From JACQAI01 sp035507915 (lineage in GTDB: Bacteria; Pseudomonadota; Alphaproteobacteria; Elsterales; Elsteraceae): a DNA stretch of 29,872 bases. This document shows, piece by piece, positions 8,335 to 17,834 of the stretch. The DNA is taken from positions 1 to 29,872 of the forward strand of contig DATJNS010000064.1 in NCBI GenBank assembly GCA_035507915.1. Reading direction: 5' to 3'. The notes under the pieces are model-generated. The model saw nothing but the letters and a program-made list of their open reading frames with translations, was not told the DNA's origin and did no database searches. Made by a program: the position numbers and the translations under genes. Numbering within the stretch: the first letter of the stretch is position 1; each line of letters begins with the position of its first letter.

Positions 8335-8733
8335 TCACGCCGACGCGTGCTGCGTCGCGTATTGGGCGACGCCGTTGCCGAACGACCAGTCGGCCGGCTC
8401 GTTCTCGACCAGGCTGACGAACACGTCCTCGGGGCGCACCTGCGCGCGGTCGTGCAGGAGCGCGGCGACGCGTCGGTAGAGCGCCTGCTTCATCGTCACC
8501 GTGCGGCCGCGCCGCAGCGCGATCTGAATGCCGACGAAGCCGGTGCCGCGCGCGATGCCGGCGTAGTTGGGATCGTAGATCAGGGTCTCGGGGCCGTGCT
8601 CGGTGATGACCTGGAAGCGGTCGTCGGCCGGCACGTTCATGGTCTCGACCAGGGCCTGGTGGACGGCGTCGGCGATCGCCTGGCGGCGGGCGGGCGTCTG
8701 ACCGGCACGGAGGTCGATGCGGACCAGCGGCAT
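8335..8733 (-). CDS. Tautomerase superfamily protein (4-OT/MIF fold)
   Basis: A 132-residue protein of the tautomerase superfamily, probably the Tautomerase_2 group. After removal of Met the chain starts with the catalytic proline (MPLVRIDLRAG), the general base in this superfamily. Further family features are RRQAIADAVHQALVETMNVP, then DRFQVITEH, and the late EDVFVSLVENEPADWSFGNG. It probably isomerises or hydrolyses a small enol or keto acid; the substrate is unknown. A strong ribosome-binding site (GGAAGGAG) precedes the ATG. It is divergent from a LysR regulator that is likely to control it, as is common for this pairing. Confidence 0.88.
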   Translation of the reverse strand: MPLVRIDLRAGQTPARRQAIADAVHQALVETMNVPADDRFQVITEHGPETLIYDPNYAGIARGTGFVGIQIALRRGRTVTMKQALYRRVAALLHDRAQVRPEDVFVSLVENEPADWSFGNGVAQYATQHASA

Positions 8734-8850
8734 GGGGTTTCTCCTTCCCGTGCCCGACCGGGAGGCCGGGCTTCACGCCGCTGATGTGGGTGCTTATATT
8801 ACTTTCGTAAAATTGATTGTTCTGAACGGATATATTTATAAAACTCAACT
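8734..8850. promoter_or_regulatory. AT-rich divergent control region with a LysR-type palindrome
   Basis: This 117-base gap between the tautomerase and LysR genes contains a markedly AT-rich core (about 8791-8848) in otherwise very G+C-rich DNA. Positions 8796-8813 form an inverted repeat with seven-base arms and one mismatch around the core TTAC-N4-GTAA, in keeping with the loose T-N11-A boxes of LysR regulators. Both divergent promoters should lie here. A TTGATT/TTATAA pair with 17-base spacing (8813-8841) points to the LysR gene but would leave almost no leader. Function is inferred from layout. Confidence 0.55.
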
Positions 8851-9720
8851 ATGGCTCGGACCAACCTCGACATGGACGTGCTCCGCACCCTCGCGGTCGC
8901 CATGGAGCTGGGCAGCTTCGCGCGCGCCGCCGAGCGGCTCGGGCGCACCCAGTCGGCGGTCAGCCTGCAGATGCGCCGGCTCGAGGCCCAACTCGGCCAG
9001 ACCCTGTTCCGCAAGCAGGGGCGCGGCTTGGCGCTGACCGAGGCGGGCGACGTCGCGCTCCGCTACGCGCGCCGCATCCTCGCGCTCAACGACGACGCGG
9101 TGAGCGCGCTCAAGGGCCTCGCGATCGCCGGCACCGTGCGGCTCGGCGTGCACCAGGATTTCGCCGAGGCGGCGCTGCCGGCGGTGCTCGCCCGCTTCGC
9201 GCGCGCCCATCCGGCGGTGCACATCGAGGCGCAGGTCGAGCGCAACGCCGTGCTGGTCGACCGGCTGGCGCACGGCCGGCTCGACCTCGCGCTGGTGTTC
9301 GGCACGTCGGCACCGCCGGTGTCCGGCATCGCCACGGTCGCGGCCGGCGAGCTCGCGATGGCGTGGATCGCCGCGCGCGACTTCGCGCCCACCGCCAACG
9401 CGCCGCTGCCGCTGGTCCTGTTCGAGGCGCCGTGCGTGTTCCGCGATGCCGCGCTGGCCGCGCTCGAGCGCGCCCGCTTGCCCTGGCGGCTGGCGCTGAC
9501 CAGCCCCAGCCTCGCCGGTCTGTGGGCCGCCGCCGATGCCGGGCTCGGCGTCACGGTGCGCACGCGCATCGGCCTGCCCAACCGCCTCGTGCCGGTCGAG
9601 AATGGGTTGCCGGCGCTGCCGCGCGTGTCACTCAGCCTGCACACCACCGCCGAACCGTCACCGGCGGTCGCGCGCCTGCGCGACATCCTGATCGAAGAGC
9701 TGGCCGGCTTGGCGCGTTAG
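8851..9720 (+). CDS. LysR-family transcriptional regulator
   Basis: A 289-residue LysR-type regulator. The N-terminal winged HTH spans about residues 5-64, with the typical DVLRTLAVAMELGSFARAAE and LGRTQSAVSLQMRRLEAQLG followed by TLFRKQGRGLALTEAG. The remainder is a periplasmic-binding-like effector domain (VRLGVHQDFAEAALPAVLARF). It is probably an autoregulated activator of the divergent tautomerase operon, with a co-inducer that may be that enzyme's substrate or product. Related LysR proteins with tautomerase neighbours are common, but the effector here is unknown. The ATG at 8851 follows the AT-rich control region directly. Confidence 0.92.
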   Translation: MARTNLDMDVLRTLAVAMELGSFARAAERLGRTQSAVSLQMRRLEAQLGQTLFRKQGRGLALTEAGDVALRYARRILALNDDAVSALKGLAIAGTVRLGVHQDFAEAALPAVLARFARAHPAVHIEAQVERNAVLVDRLAHGRLDLALVFGTSAPPVSGIATVAAGELAMAWIAARDFAPTANAPLPLVLFEAPCVFRDAALAALERARLPWRLALTSPSLAGLWAAADAGLGVTVRTRIGLPNRLVPVENGLPALPRVSLSLHTTAEPSPAVARLRDILIEELAGLAR

Positions 9721-9727
9721 CGTCCGC

Positions 9728-10672
<945 letters not shown>

Positions 10673-10788
10673 GGACGCGACCCTCGAGGACGAACGGTGC
10701 GGCGTAGGGCCGCGACGCCGTCACTCCTAACATCGGCACCGCGCCTTGGGTAGATGGCGGGCCGCTCATGACCAAGATTACATGCGCG

Positions 10789-11598
10789 CTAAAGCTCGCT
10801 GTAATGCGGGTCGGCCGGGCCGCATGCGGTGATCAGGCGCTGGCGCGCACCGGTGATCGCGAGCGCGGTCAGCCGCCCGGTCCGATAGGCGCCGGTGTCG
10901 ATGCCGATCCGGTTGGGCCTGAGCTCGGGGTCCGGCGCGATGCTGTGGCCATGCACGACCAGGCGGTCGAACCGCTCGGCGGACTCGAGGAACGGCCCGC
11001 GGATCCAGATCAGGTCCTGCACCGCCTGCCGGCCGAGCGGCACGCCGGGGCGGACGCCGGCATGAACAAAAAGATAATCGCCCACCGCATGCGACGTCGC
11101 TAGAGTGTCGACGAACCGCCGGTGGCGCGGCGGCAGGTTGCGCGCCAGCGCGTCCCGCAGGGACGGGTAGCGAAACCGCTCCGGCCACCCCGTTCCGACC
11201 GCGACGCCGTAGCTCGCCAGCGTCGCGGCCGCGCCGTTGGCGAGCCAGGGTCCGCCCTCGTCCGGATCGGCGAGGAACTTCAGCATCAGGTGCTCATGAT
11301 TCCCCATCAGGGGAACCAGATCGAAACCCCTGGCCTCGAACTGGCTCAAGCGCTCGATGACGGCCGCCGAGGCGGGACCGCGATCGACGTAGTCGCCCAG
11401 GCCGATCAGGAGGTTTCTCGCCGAGCCGACTTCGTCGGCATCGGCGCGGACCGCGTCGATGAGCGCCGCGAGCAAATCGTCGCGCCCGTGAACGTCGCCG
11501 ATCGCGTAGAGGCCGAGGCCGTCCGGCCCGGCCGGGTAGCGCCACGGCGGCTGGGCCTCGGCGACCTCGATGCGGACGGCGGGCGGCGCGTTCCCCAT
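10789..11598 (-). CDS. Calcineurin-like metallophosphoesterase (PP2A/ApaH-type)
   Basis: A 269-residue phosphatase of the PPP/ApaH-like metallophosphoesterase group. The two-metal site motifs occur in order: GDVHG (34-38), GDYVDRGP (68-75), GNHE (99-102), then VHAGV and VHGHS. Substrates could be phosphoproteins, diadenosine polyphosphates or another phosphoester. The ATG at 11598 was chosen because AGGAAGG lies just upstream; an open frame continues further upstream but would run into the opposing gene. It diverges from the polyprenyl-phosphate sugar phosphotransferase with only 36 bases between starts, so control may be shared. A link to polysaccharide control is only inferred. Confidence 0.9.
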   Translation of the reverse strand: MGNAPPAVRIEVAEAQPPWRYPAGPDGLGLYAIGDVHGRDDLLAALIDAVRADADEVGSARNLLIGLGDYVDRGPASAAVIERLSQFEARGFDLVPLMGNHEHLMLKFLADPDEGGPWLANGAAATLASYGVAVGTGWPERFRYPSLRDALARNLPPRHRRFVDTLATSHAVGDYLFVHAGVRPGVPLGRQAVQDLIWIRGPFLESAERFDRLVVHGHSIAPDPELRPNRIGIDTGAYRTGRLTALAITGARQRLITACGPADPHYSEL

Positions 11599-11634
11599 GG
11601 CCTTCCTATATAGCGACGGGAATCGCCTGCTGCC

Positions 11635-13122
11635 ATGCGCGACGAGCCCGTAACCGGTACATCCAAGACCCCGCCGCGCACCGCGCCGCGCGTGCCCATG
11701 CGCGGCCTGCGCGCGGGCGGCCCCGGCCACCTGGTCCGCGACAGCCACACCCTGGTGCGCGGGCTCTTGCGCGCGGCCGACGTCCTGGTCGTGGTGGCGA
11801 GCGCGATCGCCGCCTACTGGCTGCGCCACGACACGCTCGACATGCCGTTCTACTACCAGGCTGCGATCGTGCTGGCCGCGATCCTGACCGTGAACTTCAC
11901 CCAGGTCGCCGGGGTCTACCGCTTCCCGGTGCTCGAGCACGTGCCGTCACAGATCCTGCACGCGCTGGCGGCTTGGGCGGGCGTGCTCGTCACCCTGCTC
12001 ATCATGGCGTACTTCACCCGCACCTCGGAGTGGTTCAGCCGCGCCTGGGTGGTGATGTGGATGGCGCTCGCGGTCTTCGGCTTCATCGGCATCCGGCTGG
12101 TCGCCCTGCTCGAGCTGTGGCGGCTGCGTCAGCGCGGCGATCTCAGCACCCATATCGCGATCGTCGGCGCCCGCGACCTCGGCAGCGCGGTGATCCGCCA
12201 GCTGCGCGCCGACCGCATCGAGGACGTCCGCATCGTCGGCGTGTTCGACGACTTCGCCGGCCTGCCGACCGAGGTCGAGGGCTGCCCGGTGCGCGGCACC
12301 ACCGACGACCTGATCGAGGTCGCGCGGCGCGAGCGGATCGACGAGGTCATCCTCGCGATGGTCGACCGTTCGGAGGACGAGATCGAGCACGTGGTCGCCA
12401 AGCTCCGGCCGCTGCCGCTCAACACCAAGCTGTGCGCCCACAGCCTCCGGCTCAACCTGCCGGTCCACGGCTTCACGTCGTTCGCCGGGCTGCCGTTGCT
12501 GCACGTGTTCGAGCGCCCGCTGAGCGGCTGGGGCGGCGTCTGGAAGGGCCTCGAGGACCGCGCGCTGGGCGCCGTCATCCTGATCCTGATGGCGCCCTTG
12601 ATGTGCGTCTGCGCGCTGATGATCAAGCTCGACAGCCACGGGCCGGCGCTGTTCCGTCAGAAGCGCTACGGGTTCAACAACAACGAGATCACGGTCTTCA
12701 AATTCCGCACCATGGCGCACGAACCGGCGCCCGACCCGAACGTGCCCCAGGCGCGCCGCAACGACCCGCGCATCACACGGGTCGGCGCCTTCCTGCGCCG
12801 CACCAGCCTCGACGAGCTGCCCCAGCTCTTCAACGTGCTGCGCGGCGAGATGTCGTTGGTCGGCCCGCGGCCGCACGCGGTCGCGCACAACGAGCATTAC
12901 GCCAAGATCATCGACGGCTATCTCGGCCGCCACCGCGTCAAACCGGGCATCACGGGCTGGGCCCAGGTCAACGGTCTGCGCGGCGAGACCGAGACGCCGG
13001 AGAAGATGCGCATGCGCGTGCAATACGACCTGTTCTACATCGACAACTGGTCGCTGCTGTTCGACCTCAAGATCCTGGTCATGACGAGCCTGTTGGGCTT
13101 CGTTCACCGCAACGCTTATTAA
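11635..13122 (+). CDS. Polyprenyl-phosphate sugar-1-phosphate transferase (WcaJ/ExoY-like)
   Basis: A 495-residue membrane protein expected to prime exopolysaccharide repeat-unit synthesis by moving a sugar-1-phosphate from UDP-sugar to undecaprenyl phosphate. The N-terminal half has several hydrophobic helices (about residues 43-160) and then a Rossmann-like region (HIAIVGARDLGSAVI, from about 172). The C-terminal catalytic domain follows one helix (LGAVILILMAPLMCVCALMI). It contains FRQKRYGFNNNEITVFKFRTM, then RRTSLDELPQLFNVLRGEMS, VGPRP, and KPGITGWAQVNGLRGET, the bacterial sugar transferase signature. The usual donor is UDP-glucose or UDP-galactose, which fits the nearby galE. Confidence 0.95.
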   Translation: MRDEPVTGTSKTPPRTAPRVPMRGLRAGGPGHLVRDSHTLVRGLLRAADVLVVVASAIAAYWLRHDTLDMPFYYQAAIVLAAILTVNFTQVAGVYRFPVLEHVPSQILHALAAWAGVLVTLLIMAYFTRTSEWFSRAWVVMWMALAVFGFIGIRLVALLELWRLRQRGDLSTHIAIVGARDLGSAVIRQLRADRIEDVRIVGVFDDFAGLPTEVEGCPVRGTTDDLIEVARRERIDEVILAMVDRSEDEIEHVVAKLRPLPLNTKLCAHSLRLNLPVHGFTSFAGLPLLHVFERPLSGWGGVWKGLEDRALGAVILILMAPLMCVCALMIKLDSHGPALFRQKRYGFNNNEITVFKFRTMAHEPAPDPNVPQARRNDPRITRVGAFLRRTSLDELPQLFNVLRGEMSLVGPRPHAVAHNEHYAKIIDGYLGRHRVKPGITGWAQVNGLRGETETPEKMRMRVQYDLFYIDNWSLLFDLKILVMTSLLGFVHRNAY

Positions 13123-13212
13123 ACGTTATTTAGTAATGGATCCGGGCTAATATGGCTCACCGGCCGGACTGAAATCGGTCGCCAAGGCTTTGCACGTCAA
13201 GGGGATTTTGGG

Positions 13213-14499
13213 ATGGCAGTGGAGCAGCCCGTAAGAGCGCCGAGAACCATCGCGCCCAGCGCGGCGGCGATCGCGGCGAAGCGCCCGGACGACGTCCTGC
13301 CCGCCCAGGACGCCCAGCTCCTCGACTATCTCGACTGGGTCGACCGGCACCGGGTCGGCCGCCGGGCGGTCCATCTGCATTTGTCGCGCCTGTTGCCGCA
13401 CAACCGCCGCGACCAGCATCTGCGGATCGCGGTCAGCACGTTCGAGGATCTGGTCAAGCAGTACGACGGCCAGATCTTCCTGCTCGGCAACGGCGACATC
13501 GTGTTCATCGCCAAGGGCGCCAGCGCCGCCGACATCGACGCGGCGGTCACCCGCGTGCGCTTCCTGTTCAGCGAGGATCCGCTGGCCCAGGAAGGCGGCA
13601 CCAGCGACCAGTTCGCCACCTGGTACAATCTCGAGAGCCACTACAACGACTACTATTCGATCGTCAAACGGCTGGCCGCCGAGGCCGAGCGCAAGAAGCG
13701 CGCGACCAAGGCGCCGGGCGCGCCCGAGGCCGCCGGTCGCCGGCGCCACCCGCTCGACCCGACCCTGCTCGCCAAGCTCGAGGAGTTCCTCGCGCGCGCC
13801 GACATGTCGAACCTGATGCGCCGCCAGGCGATCTGCGCCATGACGCCGGGCGCGCAGCCGCAGGCGATGTTCCGCGAGCTCTTCATCTCGATCGGCGACC
13901 TTCAGACGACGGTGATCCCCGACGTCGACCTGTTCGCCGATCCGTGGCTGTTCCAGCGCCTGACCCAGACGCTCGACCGCCGCATCCTGTCGCTGATGAC
14001 GCGCAACGACGATTCGACCCTGAGCTCGGCGTTCAGCCTCAACCTCAACGTCTCGACCATCCTGTCGCCCGAGTTCCTGGCGTTCGACAAGGCGTTCAAG
14101 TCGGCCTCGCGCGGGACCGTCGTGATCGAGATGCAGAAGATCGACATCTTCGCCGATCTCGGCGCGTTCTTCTTCGCGCGCGACTTCCTGAAGGAGCGCG
14201 GCTACAAGACCTGCCTCGACGGCGTCAACTTCCTGAGCTTCCCGTTCATCGATCGCGCCAAGCTCGGCGTCGACATGCTGAAGATCGTGTGGAGCCAGGA
14301 CATGACCGCCGATCAGCCGCCGCGCGGCGGGCCGACGATGAAGGAGCTGGTCGAGCAGACCGGACGGGCGCGCGTGATCCTGTCGCGCATCGACAACGAC
14401 AGCGCGGTGCGCTTCGGCCATTCGCTCGGCATCACCCTGTTCCAGGGCCGCCATCTCGATCAGCTGCTCGCCAACCGCACCCGGCCGCTCGGCAGCTGA
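13213..14499 (+). CDS. Degenerate GGDEF-EAL-like protein, probably non-catalytic
   Basis: A 428-residue protein that looks like a decayed tandem of c-di-GMP enzyme domains. Residues about 65-125 resemble a GGDEF half-domain, but the signature is reduced to GNGD (92-95). Residues about 195-420 follow the EAL layout: REL (221-223) in place of EAL, LNLNVS (277-281) with the metal-binding Asn, Glu306 in VVIEM, LDGVN (335-339) where active enzymes have DDFG, KIVW (357-360) where they have KID, and FQGRHLDQLL near the end. Several metal ligands are lost, so catalysis is unlikely. A role as c-di-GMP receptor or protein partner in polysaccharide production is inferred from its place between a sugar phosphotransferase and a TPR glycosyltransferase. 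Confidence 0.7.
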   Translation: MAVEQPVRAPRTIAPSAAAIAAKRPDDVLPAQDAQLLDYLDWVDRHRVGRRAVHLHLSRLLPHNRRDQHLRIAVSTFEDLVKQYDGQIFLLGNGDIVFIAKGASAADIDAAVTRVRFLFSEDPLAQEGGTSDQFATWYNLESHYNDYYSIVKRLAAEAERKKRATKAPGAPEAAGRRRHPLDPTLLAKLEEFLARADMSNLMRRQAICAMTPGAQPQAMFRELFISIGDLQTTVIPDVDLFADPWLFQRLTQTLDRRILSLMTRNDDSTLSSAFSLNLNVSTILSPEFLAFDKAFKSASRGTVVIEMQKIDIFADLGAFFFARDFLKERGYKTCLDGVNFLSFPFIDRAKLGVDMLKIVWSQDMTADQPPRGGPTMKELVEQTGRARVILSRIDNDSAVRFGHSLGITLFQGRHLDQLLANRTRPLGS

Positions 14500-14558
14500 C
14501 GACGCGCGACCATAGGCAGGGTTGGCGTGGCGGCTGCGGACGCGGCTGAAACAGAGGC

Positions 14559-15818
14559 ATGACGGCCGAGATCATCGAGCAGCTCTGGGAAGTCTCGAAG
14601 CGGGCCTTCCAGGCCGGCAAGCCCGAGCTGTCCGATCAGATCAACAAGATCATCTTCGCCAACAGCCCGAGCTTCAAGGTCTACGCCGAGCTGTCGAAGA
14701 TGCTCGAGCAGACCGGCCAGTACAAATCGGCCGCCGACGCGCTCCGGCGGGCGATCAAGATCGACCCGGCCTCGTTCGACGCCTGGTACCAGCTCGGCTA
14801 CTACATGTACTACCACGCCGACCCGAAGGACGCGGTCGACTGCTTCCAGCAGGCCGTCAAGCTGCTGCCCGGCAACGCCGACGGACGCATGGGCCTCGGC
14901 ATGGCGCAGATGATCCAGGGCGACCTCAAGAACGGCCTGGCCAATTTCGAGGCGCGCTTCAAGGTGCTGGGGCAGCGCCAGAACCGCGCCTACGTGCTCG
15001 AGAACCAGCCGCGCTGGGACGGCAAGCCGACCGAGAAGCGCGTGCTGATCTTCTGCGAGCAGGGCAACGGCGACGCCATCCAGTTCGCGCGCTACCACCG
15101 GTTCGTGCGCGCGCTGGCGCCCAACACGACCGTGTGGGCGACGCCGGCGACCATCGAGCTGTTCCGCCGGCACGAGAAGATCTTCGAGGGCGGCAAGGAC
15201 GGCAACCCGACCGGCACGTTCGACGTCTGGGTGCCCAACATCAGCCTGCCGCTGGTGCTCGGCATGGCGAGCTACGAGCAGGTGCCGCCGACCCCGTACC
15301 TGACCGCCTCGCCCGAGCTGGTGCAGCGCTGGTCCGCCCGCATCAAGCCGTCGCCGCGGCCCAAGGTCGGGCTGGTGTGGCAGGGCAGCGTGACGAACAC
15401 GCGCGACAAGCTGCGCTCGATCCCGGTCGACCGCTTGCGCACGCTGGCCGAGCTGCCGGTCGATCTCTACAGCCTGCAGGTGCCGACCAAGCCGGAGCAG
15501 ACCTACGACTTCTGCGCCAACATCGCGACCGAGATCGCCAACTTCGACGACACCGCGGCGATCGTGGCGCAGCTCGACCTCGTGATCAGCGTCGACACCG
15601 CGGTCGCGCATCTCGCCGGCGCGCTCGGCAAGCCGGTATGGTTGCTGCTGAACCACCACGGCGAGTGGCGCTGGCTGCGCGGTCGCGACGACACGCCGTG
15701 GTACGCGACGGCGCGCCTGTTCCGTCAGACCGAGGCGGGCAACTGGACCGGCGTGATCACGCGCGTCTACGACGAGCTCGCCAAGCTCGCGCGCCAGCGC
15801 CCCGCCAAGGCGTCGTAG
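14559..15818 (+). CDS. TPR protein fused to a GT9/heptosyltransferase-like domain
   Basis: A 419-residue cytoplasmic protein. Residues about 36-136 form TPR repeats (AELSKMLEQTGQYKSAADAL, then AWYQLGYYMYYHADPKDAVD). From about residue 155 a GT-B domain follows, with RVLIFCEQGNGDAIQFARY at its start and VISVDTAVAHLAGALGKPVW near the end, the donor-site region of ADP-heptose:LPS heptosyltransferase-like proteins. Such fusions occur in exopolysaccharide and flagellin-glycosylation settings. It lies 59 bases after the degenerate GGDEF-EAL gene on the same strand. It may be a true glycosyltransferase or an assembly factor using the fold as scaffold; the sequence does not decide. Confidence 0.83.
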   Translation: MTAEIIEQLWEVSKRAFQAGKPELSDQINKIIFANSPSFKVYAELSKMLEQTGQYKSAADALRRAIKIDPASFDAWYQLGYYMYYHADPKDAVDCFQQAVKLLPGNADGRMGLGMAQMIQGDLKNGLANFEARFKVLGQRQNRAYVLENQPRWDGKPTEKRVLIFCEQGNGDAIQFARYHRFVRALAPNTTVWATPATIELFRRHEKIFEGGKDGNPTGTFDVWVPNISLPLVLGMASYEQVPPTPYLTASPELVQRWSARIKPSPRPKVGLVWQGSVTNTRDKLRSIPVDRLRTLAELPVDLYSLQVPTKPEQTYDFCANIATEIANFDDTAAIVAQLDLVISVDTAVAHLAGALGKPVWLLLNHHGEWRWLRGRDDTPWYATARLFRQTEAGNWTGVITRVYDELAKLARQRPAKAS

Positions 15819-15843
15819 CGCGGATCTCGATGAGGCAACCCGC

Positions 15844-16413
15844 TTAGGCGCGCGGGGCGTGCTTGGCGAGGATGCGCTGAAGCGTACGGCGATGCATGCG
15901 CAGCCGCCGCGCGGTCTCCGACACGTTGCGGTCGCACTGCTCGAACACGCGCTGGATGTGCTCCCAGCGCACGCGCTCGGCCGACATCGGCAGCTCGGGC
16001 GGCGGCGGCAGCGCGCTGTCGCGCGCCATCAGCGCCGCCTCGATGGCGTCGGCATCGGCCGGCTTGGGCAAATAGTCGATCGCGCCGGCCTTGACCGCGG
16101 CGACCGCGGTCGCGATCGCGCCGTAGCCGGTCAACATCACGATGCGGGTGTCGGACCGCGCCGCGCGCAGCGCCTCCACCACGTCGAGCCCGTTGCCGTC
16201 GCCCAGCCGCAGGTCGACCACCGCGTAGTCCGGCGCGGCGCTCTGGGCCGCCTGGACGCCGGTGCTGACCGAATCGGCCGTGCGGACCTCGAAGCCGCGG
16301 CGCTCCATGGCGCGCGCCAGGCGGTTGAGCAGGGGCGCGTCATCATCGACGATCAGGAGGGTGCGGGCCGCCTCGGCGCTCGGGCTCGGCTCGCGATCGA
16401 TCTGGGGCATCAT
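15844..16413 (-). CDS. regA: RegA/PrrA/ActR-family redox response regulator
   Basis: A 189-residue response regulator. The receiver domain has the acidic pocket DDD (23-25), phospho-acceptor Asp67 in VVDLRLGDGNGLD, Thr95 in MLTGYG and Lys117 in YLPKP. After the proline-rich linker (LPPPPELP) comes a Fis-type HTH (NVSETARRLRMHRRTLQRIL, 163-182), nearly identical in form to RegA/PrrA/ActR. In relatives it controls respiration, photosynthesis, nitrogen fixation and carbon fixation genes according to redox state. It lies downstream of its kinase gene on the same strand with a larger than usual gap. The start is MMPQ at 16413; a second ATG directly follows. Confidence 0.95.
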   Translation of the reverse strand: MMPQIDREPSPSAEAARTLLIVDDDAPLLNRLARAMERRGFEVRTADSVSTGVQAAQSAAPDYAVVDLRLGDGNGLDVVEALRAARSDTRIVMLTGYGAIATAVAAVKAGAIDYLPKPADADAIEAALMARDSALPPPPELPMSAERVRWEHIQRVFEQCDRNVSETARRLRMHRRTLQRILAKHAPRA

Positions 16414-16488
16414 GGGATTTCTCGCTGGTTCGCTCGCGTCCGCCGGCGTCGAAACGGGCCCGCGAGCATGGCCCGACGGAACCCGATC

Positions 16489-17805
16489 CTACGCCTCTAT
16501 GTCGGATCGGCGCCAGCGGATGACAACCTCGGCGCCGCCCTCCTCGGTGTTGCCGAAATCGATGCGGGCGCCGGTCCGCGACAGCAAGGTCTGGGCGATG
16601 AAGACGCCGAGCCCCATGTGGCCGGCGCTGCCGGCACGGCTCGAGATGTAGGGCTCGCCCAGACGCGCCAGCACCGCGGCCGAGAAGCCCGGCCCGTCGT
16701 CGGCGATCGTCACCGCGACGTCGCGGGCGGACCAGGCGATCGTCACGATCACGCGGGTGCGTGCGAACTGCACGGCGTTCTGGATCAGGTTGGCGAAGCT
16801 GTGGAGCATGCCGGGCTGGCGCGCCACGTTCGGCTCGGCCGCTCCGCCGCCCGCCTCGCGCACCAGCTCGATGGGCACCAGCGCGGCGCCCTGCTGGGTG
16901 ATCACCTCCTCGACCAGCGCCGATAGCGGCGGCGTCTCGAACGGCGAATCGGCGTCCTCACCGTCGCGCGCCTGGGCGAGCTGCGCCAAGATGTCGCGGC
17001 AGCGCGCCGTCTGGCTGACCAGGAGTTCGATGTCGGGGCGCAGCGCGCTGTCGGCCGGGACGTCGTGGGCCAGCTCGGTGGCGACCACCGCGATGGTGCC
17101 CAGCGGGCTGCCCAGCTCGTGCGCCACCGCGGCCGCCAGCGAGCCGACCGCCGACAGGCGCTGCTCGCGCGCGAGCGCGATCTGCGTCTCGGTCAGCGCG
17201 GCCTCCATGCTGCGCGCCTCGGCGGCGACCCGCGACACGTAGACGGCGATGAAGCCGGTCGCGAAGGTCAGCGCGCTCCACAGGCCCCACAGATAGAGCG
17301 ACGGCAGGGCGAAGCCCGGCTTGGTCCACGGCAACGGCTCGTGGAACAGCACCAGGATCGAGATCGCCACCGCGACGAACAGGCCGAGCAGCAGGGTGCT
17401 GCGCAGCGACAGGATGGTGGCCGACACCGTGACGGGGGTCAGGATCAGGAGCGCGAACGGGTTCTGTAGCCCGCCGGTCAGATAGAGGAGCGCGCTCAGC
17501 TGGACGACGTCGTAGCCGAGCGAAAACAGGGCCTCGTGCTCGGGCAGCCAGGCCGAGCCCGAGCGCGTCAGCAGCAGATAGAGGTTGACCAGGATCGAGG
17601 CGACCAGCAGCGCCAGGCAGTCGGCCAGCGGCAGCTTGAGGTCGAGGAACTCGTGGACCACCAGCAGCGCCACCGCCTGGCCGACGATGGCGAGCCACCG
17701 GATGTAGAGCAGGGTACGGACGCGGACCGAGCCCGCGGCATGGCGGGGCTCGGCCGCGGTGGCGACCGGCGGATCGGCCGATGCGGTCCTGAGTTCGGCT
17801 ACCAT
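16489..17805 (-). CDS. regB: RegB/PrrB-family redox sensor histidine kinase
   Basis: A 438-residue inner-membrane histidine kinase partnered with RegA. About six hydrophobic segments occupy residues 30-190. The ubiquinone-binding motif GGLQNPF (111-117) is intact. The dimerisation/H-box has His229 in AVAHELGSPLGTI, and Cys269 in ARCRDIL lies exactly 40 residues later, as between the phospho-His and redox Cys (225 and 265) of Rhodobacter RegB. The ATPase domain has NLIQNAVQFA, DDGPGF and GHMGLGV. I chose the ATG at 17805. An upstream in-frame ATG at 17880 would translate a repeat-like palindrome. It diverges from an ABC transporter operon. Confidence 0.94.
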   Translation of the reverse strand: MVAELRTASADPPVATAAEPRHAAGSVRVRTLLYIRWLAIVGQAVALLVVHEFLDLKLPLADCLALLVASILVNLYLLLTRSGSAWLPEHEALFSLGYDVVQLSALLYLTGGLQNPFALLILTPVTVSATILSLRSTLLLGLFVAVAISILVLFHEPLPWTKPGFALPSLYLWGLWSALTFATGFIAVYVSRVAAEARSMEAALTETQIALAREQRLSAVGSLAAAVAHELGSPLGTIAVVATELAHDVPADSALRPDIELLVSQTARCRDILAQLAQARDGEDADSPFETPPLSALVEEVITQQGAALVPIELVREAGGGAAEPNVARQPGMLHSFANLIQNAVQFARTRVIVTIAWSARDVAVTIADDGPGFSAAVLARLGEPYISSRAGSAGHMGLGVFIAQTLLSRTGARIDFGNTEEGGAEVVIRWRRSDIEA

Positions 17806-17834
17806 GCAGCGTCTGGCGACCGGCCCATCGTCAT

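Noticed and set aside
8813..8841. TTGATT-N17-TTATAA as a firm promoter for the LysR gene
   Set aside because: The -10 would end only nine bases before the start codon, leaving almost no leader; kept only as a weak possibility.
11599..11940. N-terminal extension of the phosphatase to a 383-residue product
   Set aside because: The extension lies antisense to the sugar phosphotransferase gene, is low-complexity, and a strong ribosome-binding site supports the start at 11598.
13147..14454. Minus-strand open frame opposite the GGDEF-EAL-like gene (435 codons)
   Set aside because: The plus-strand product follows a known domain layout with varied composition, while the antisense product is low-complexity and matches nothing I recognise.
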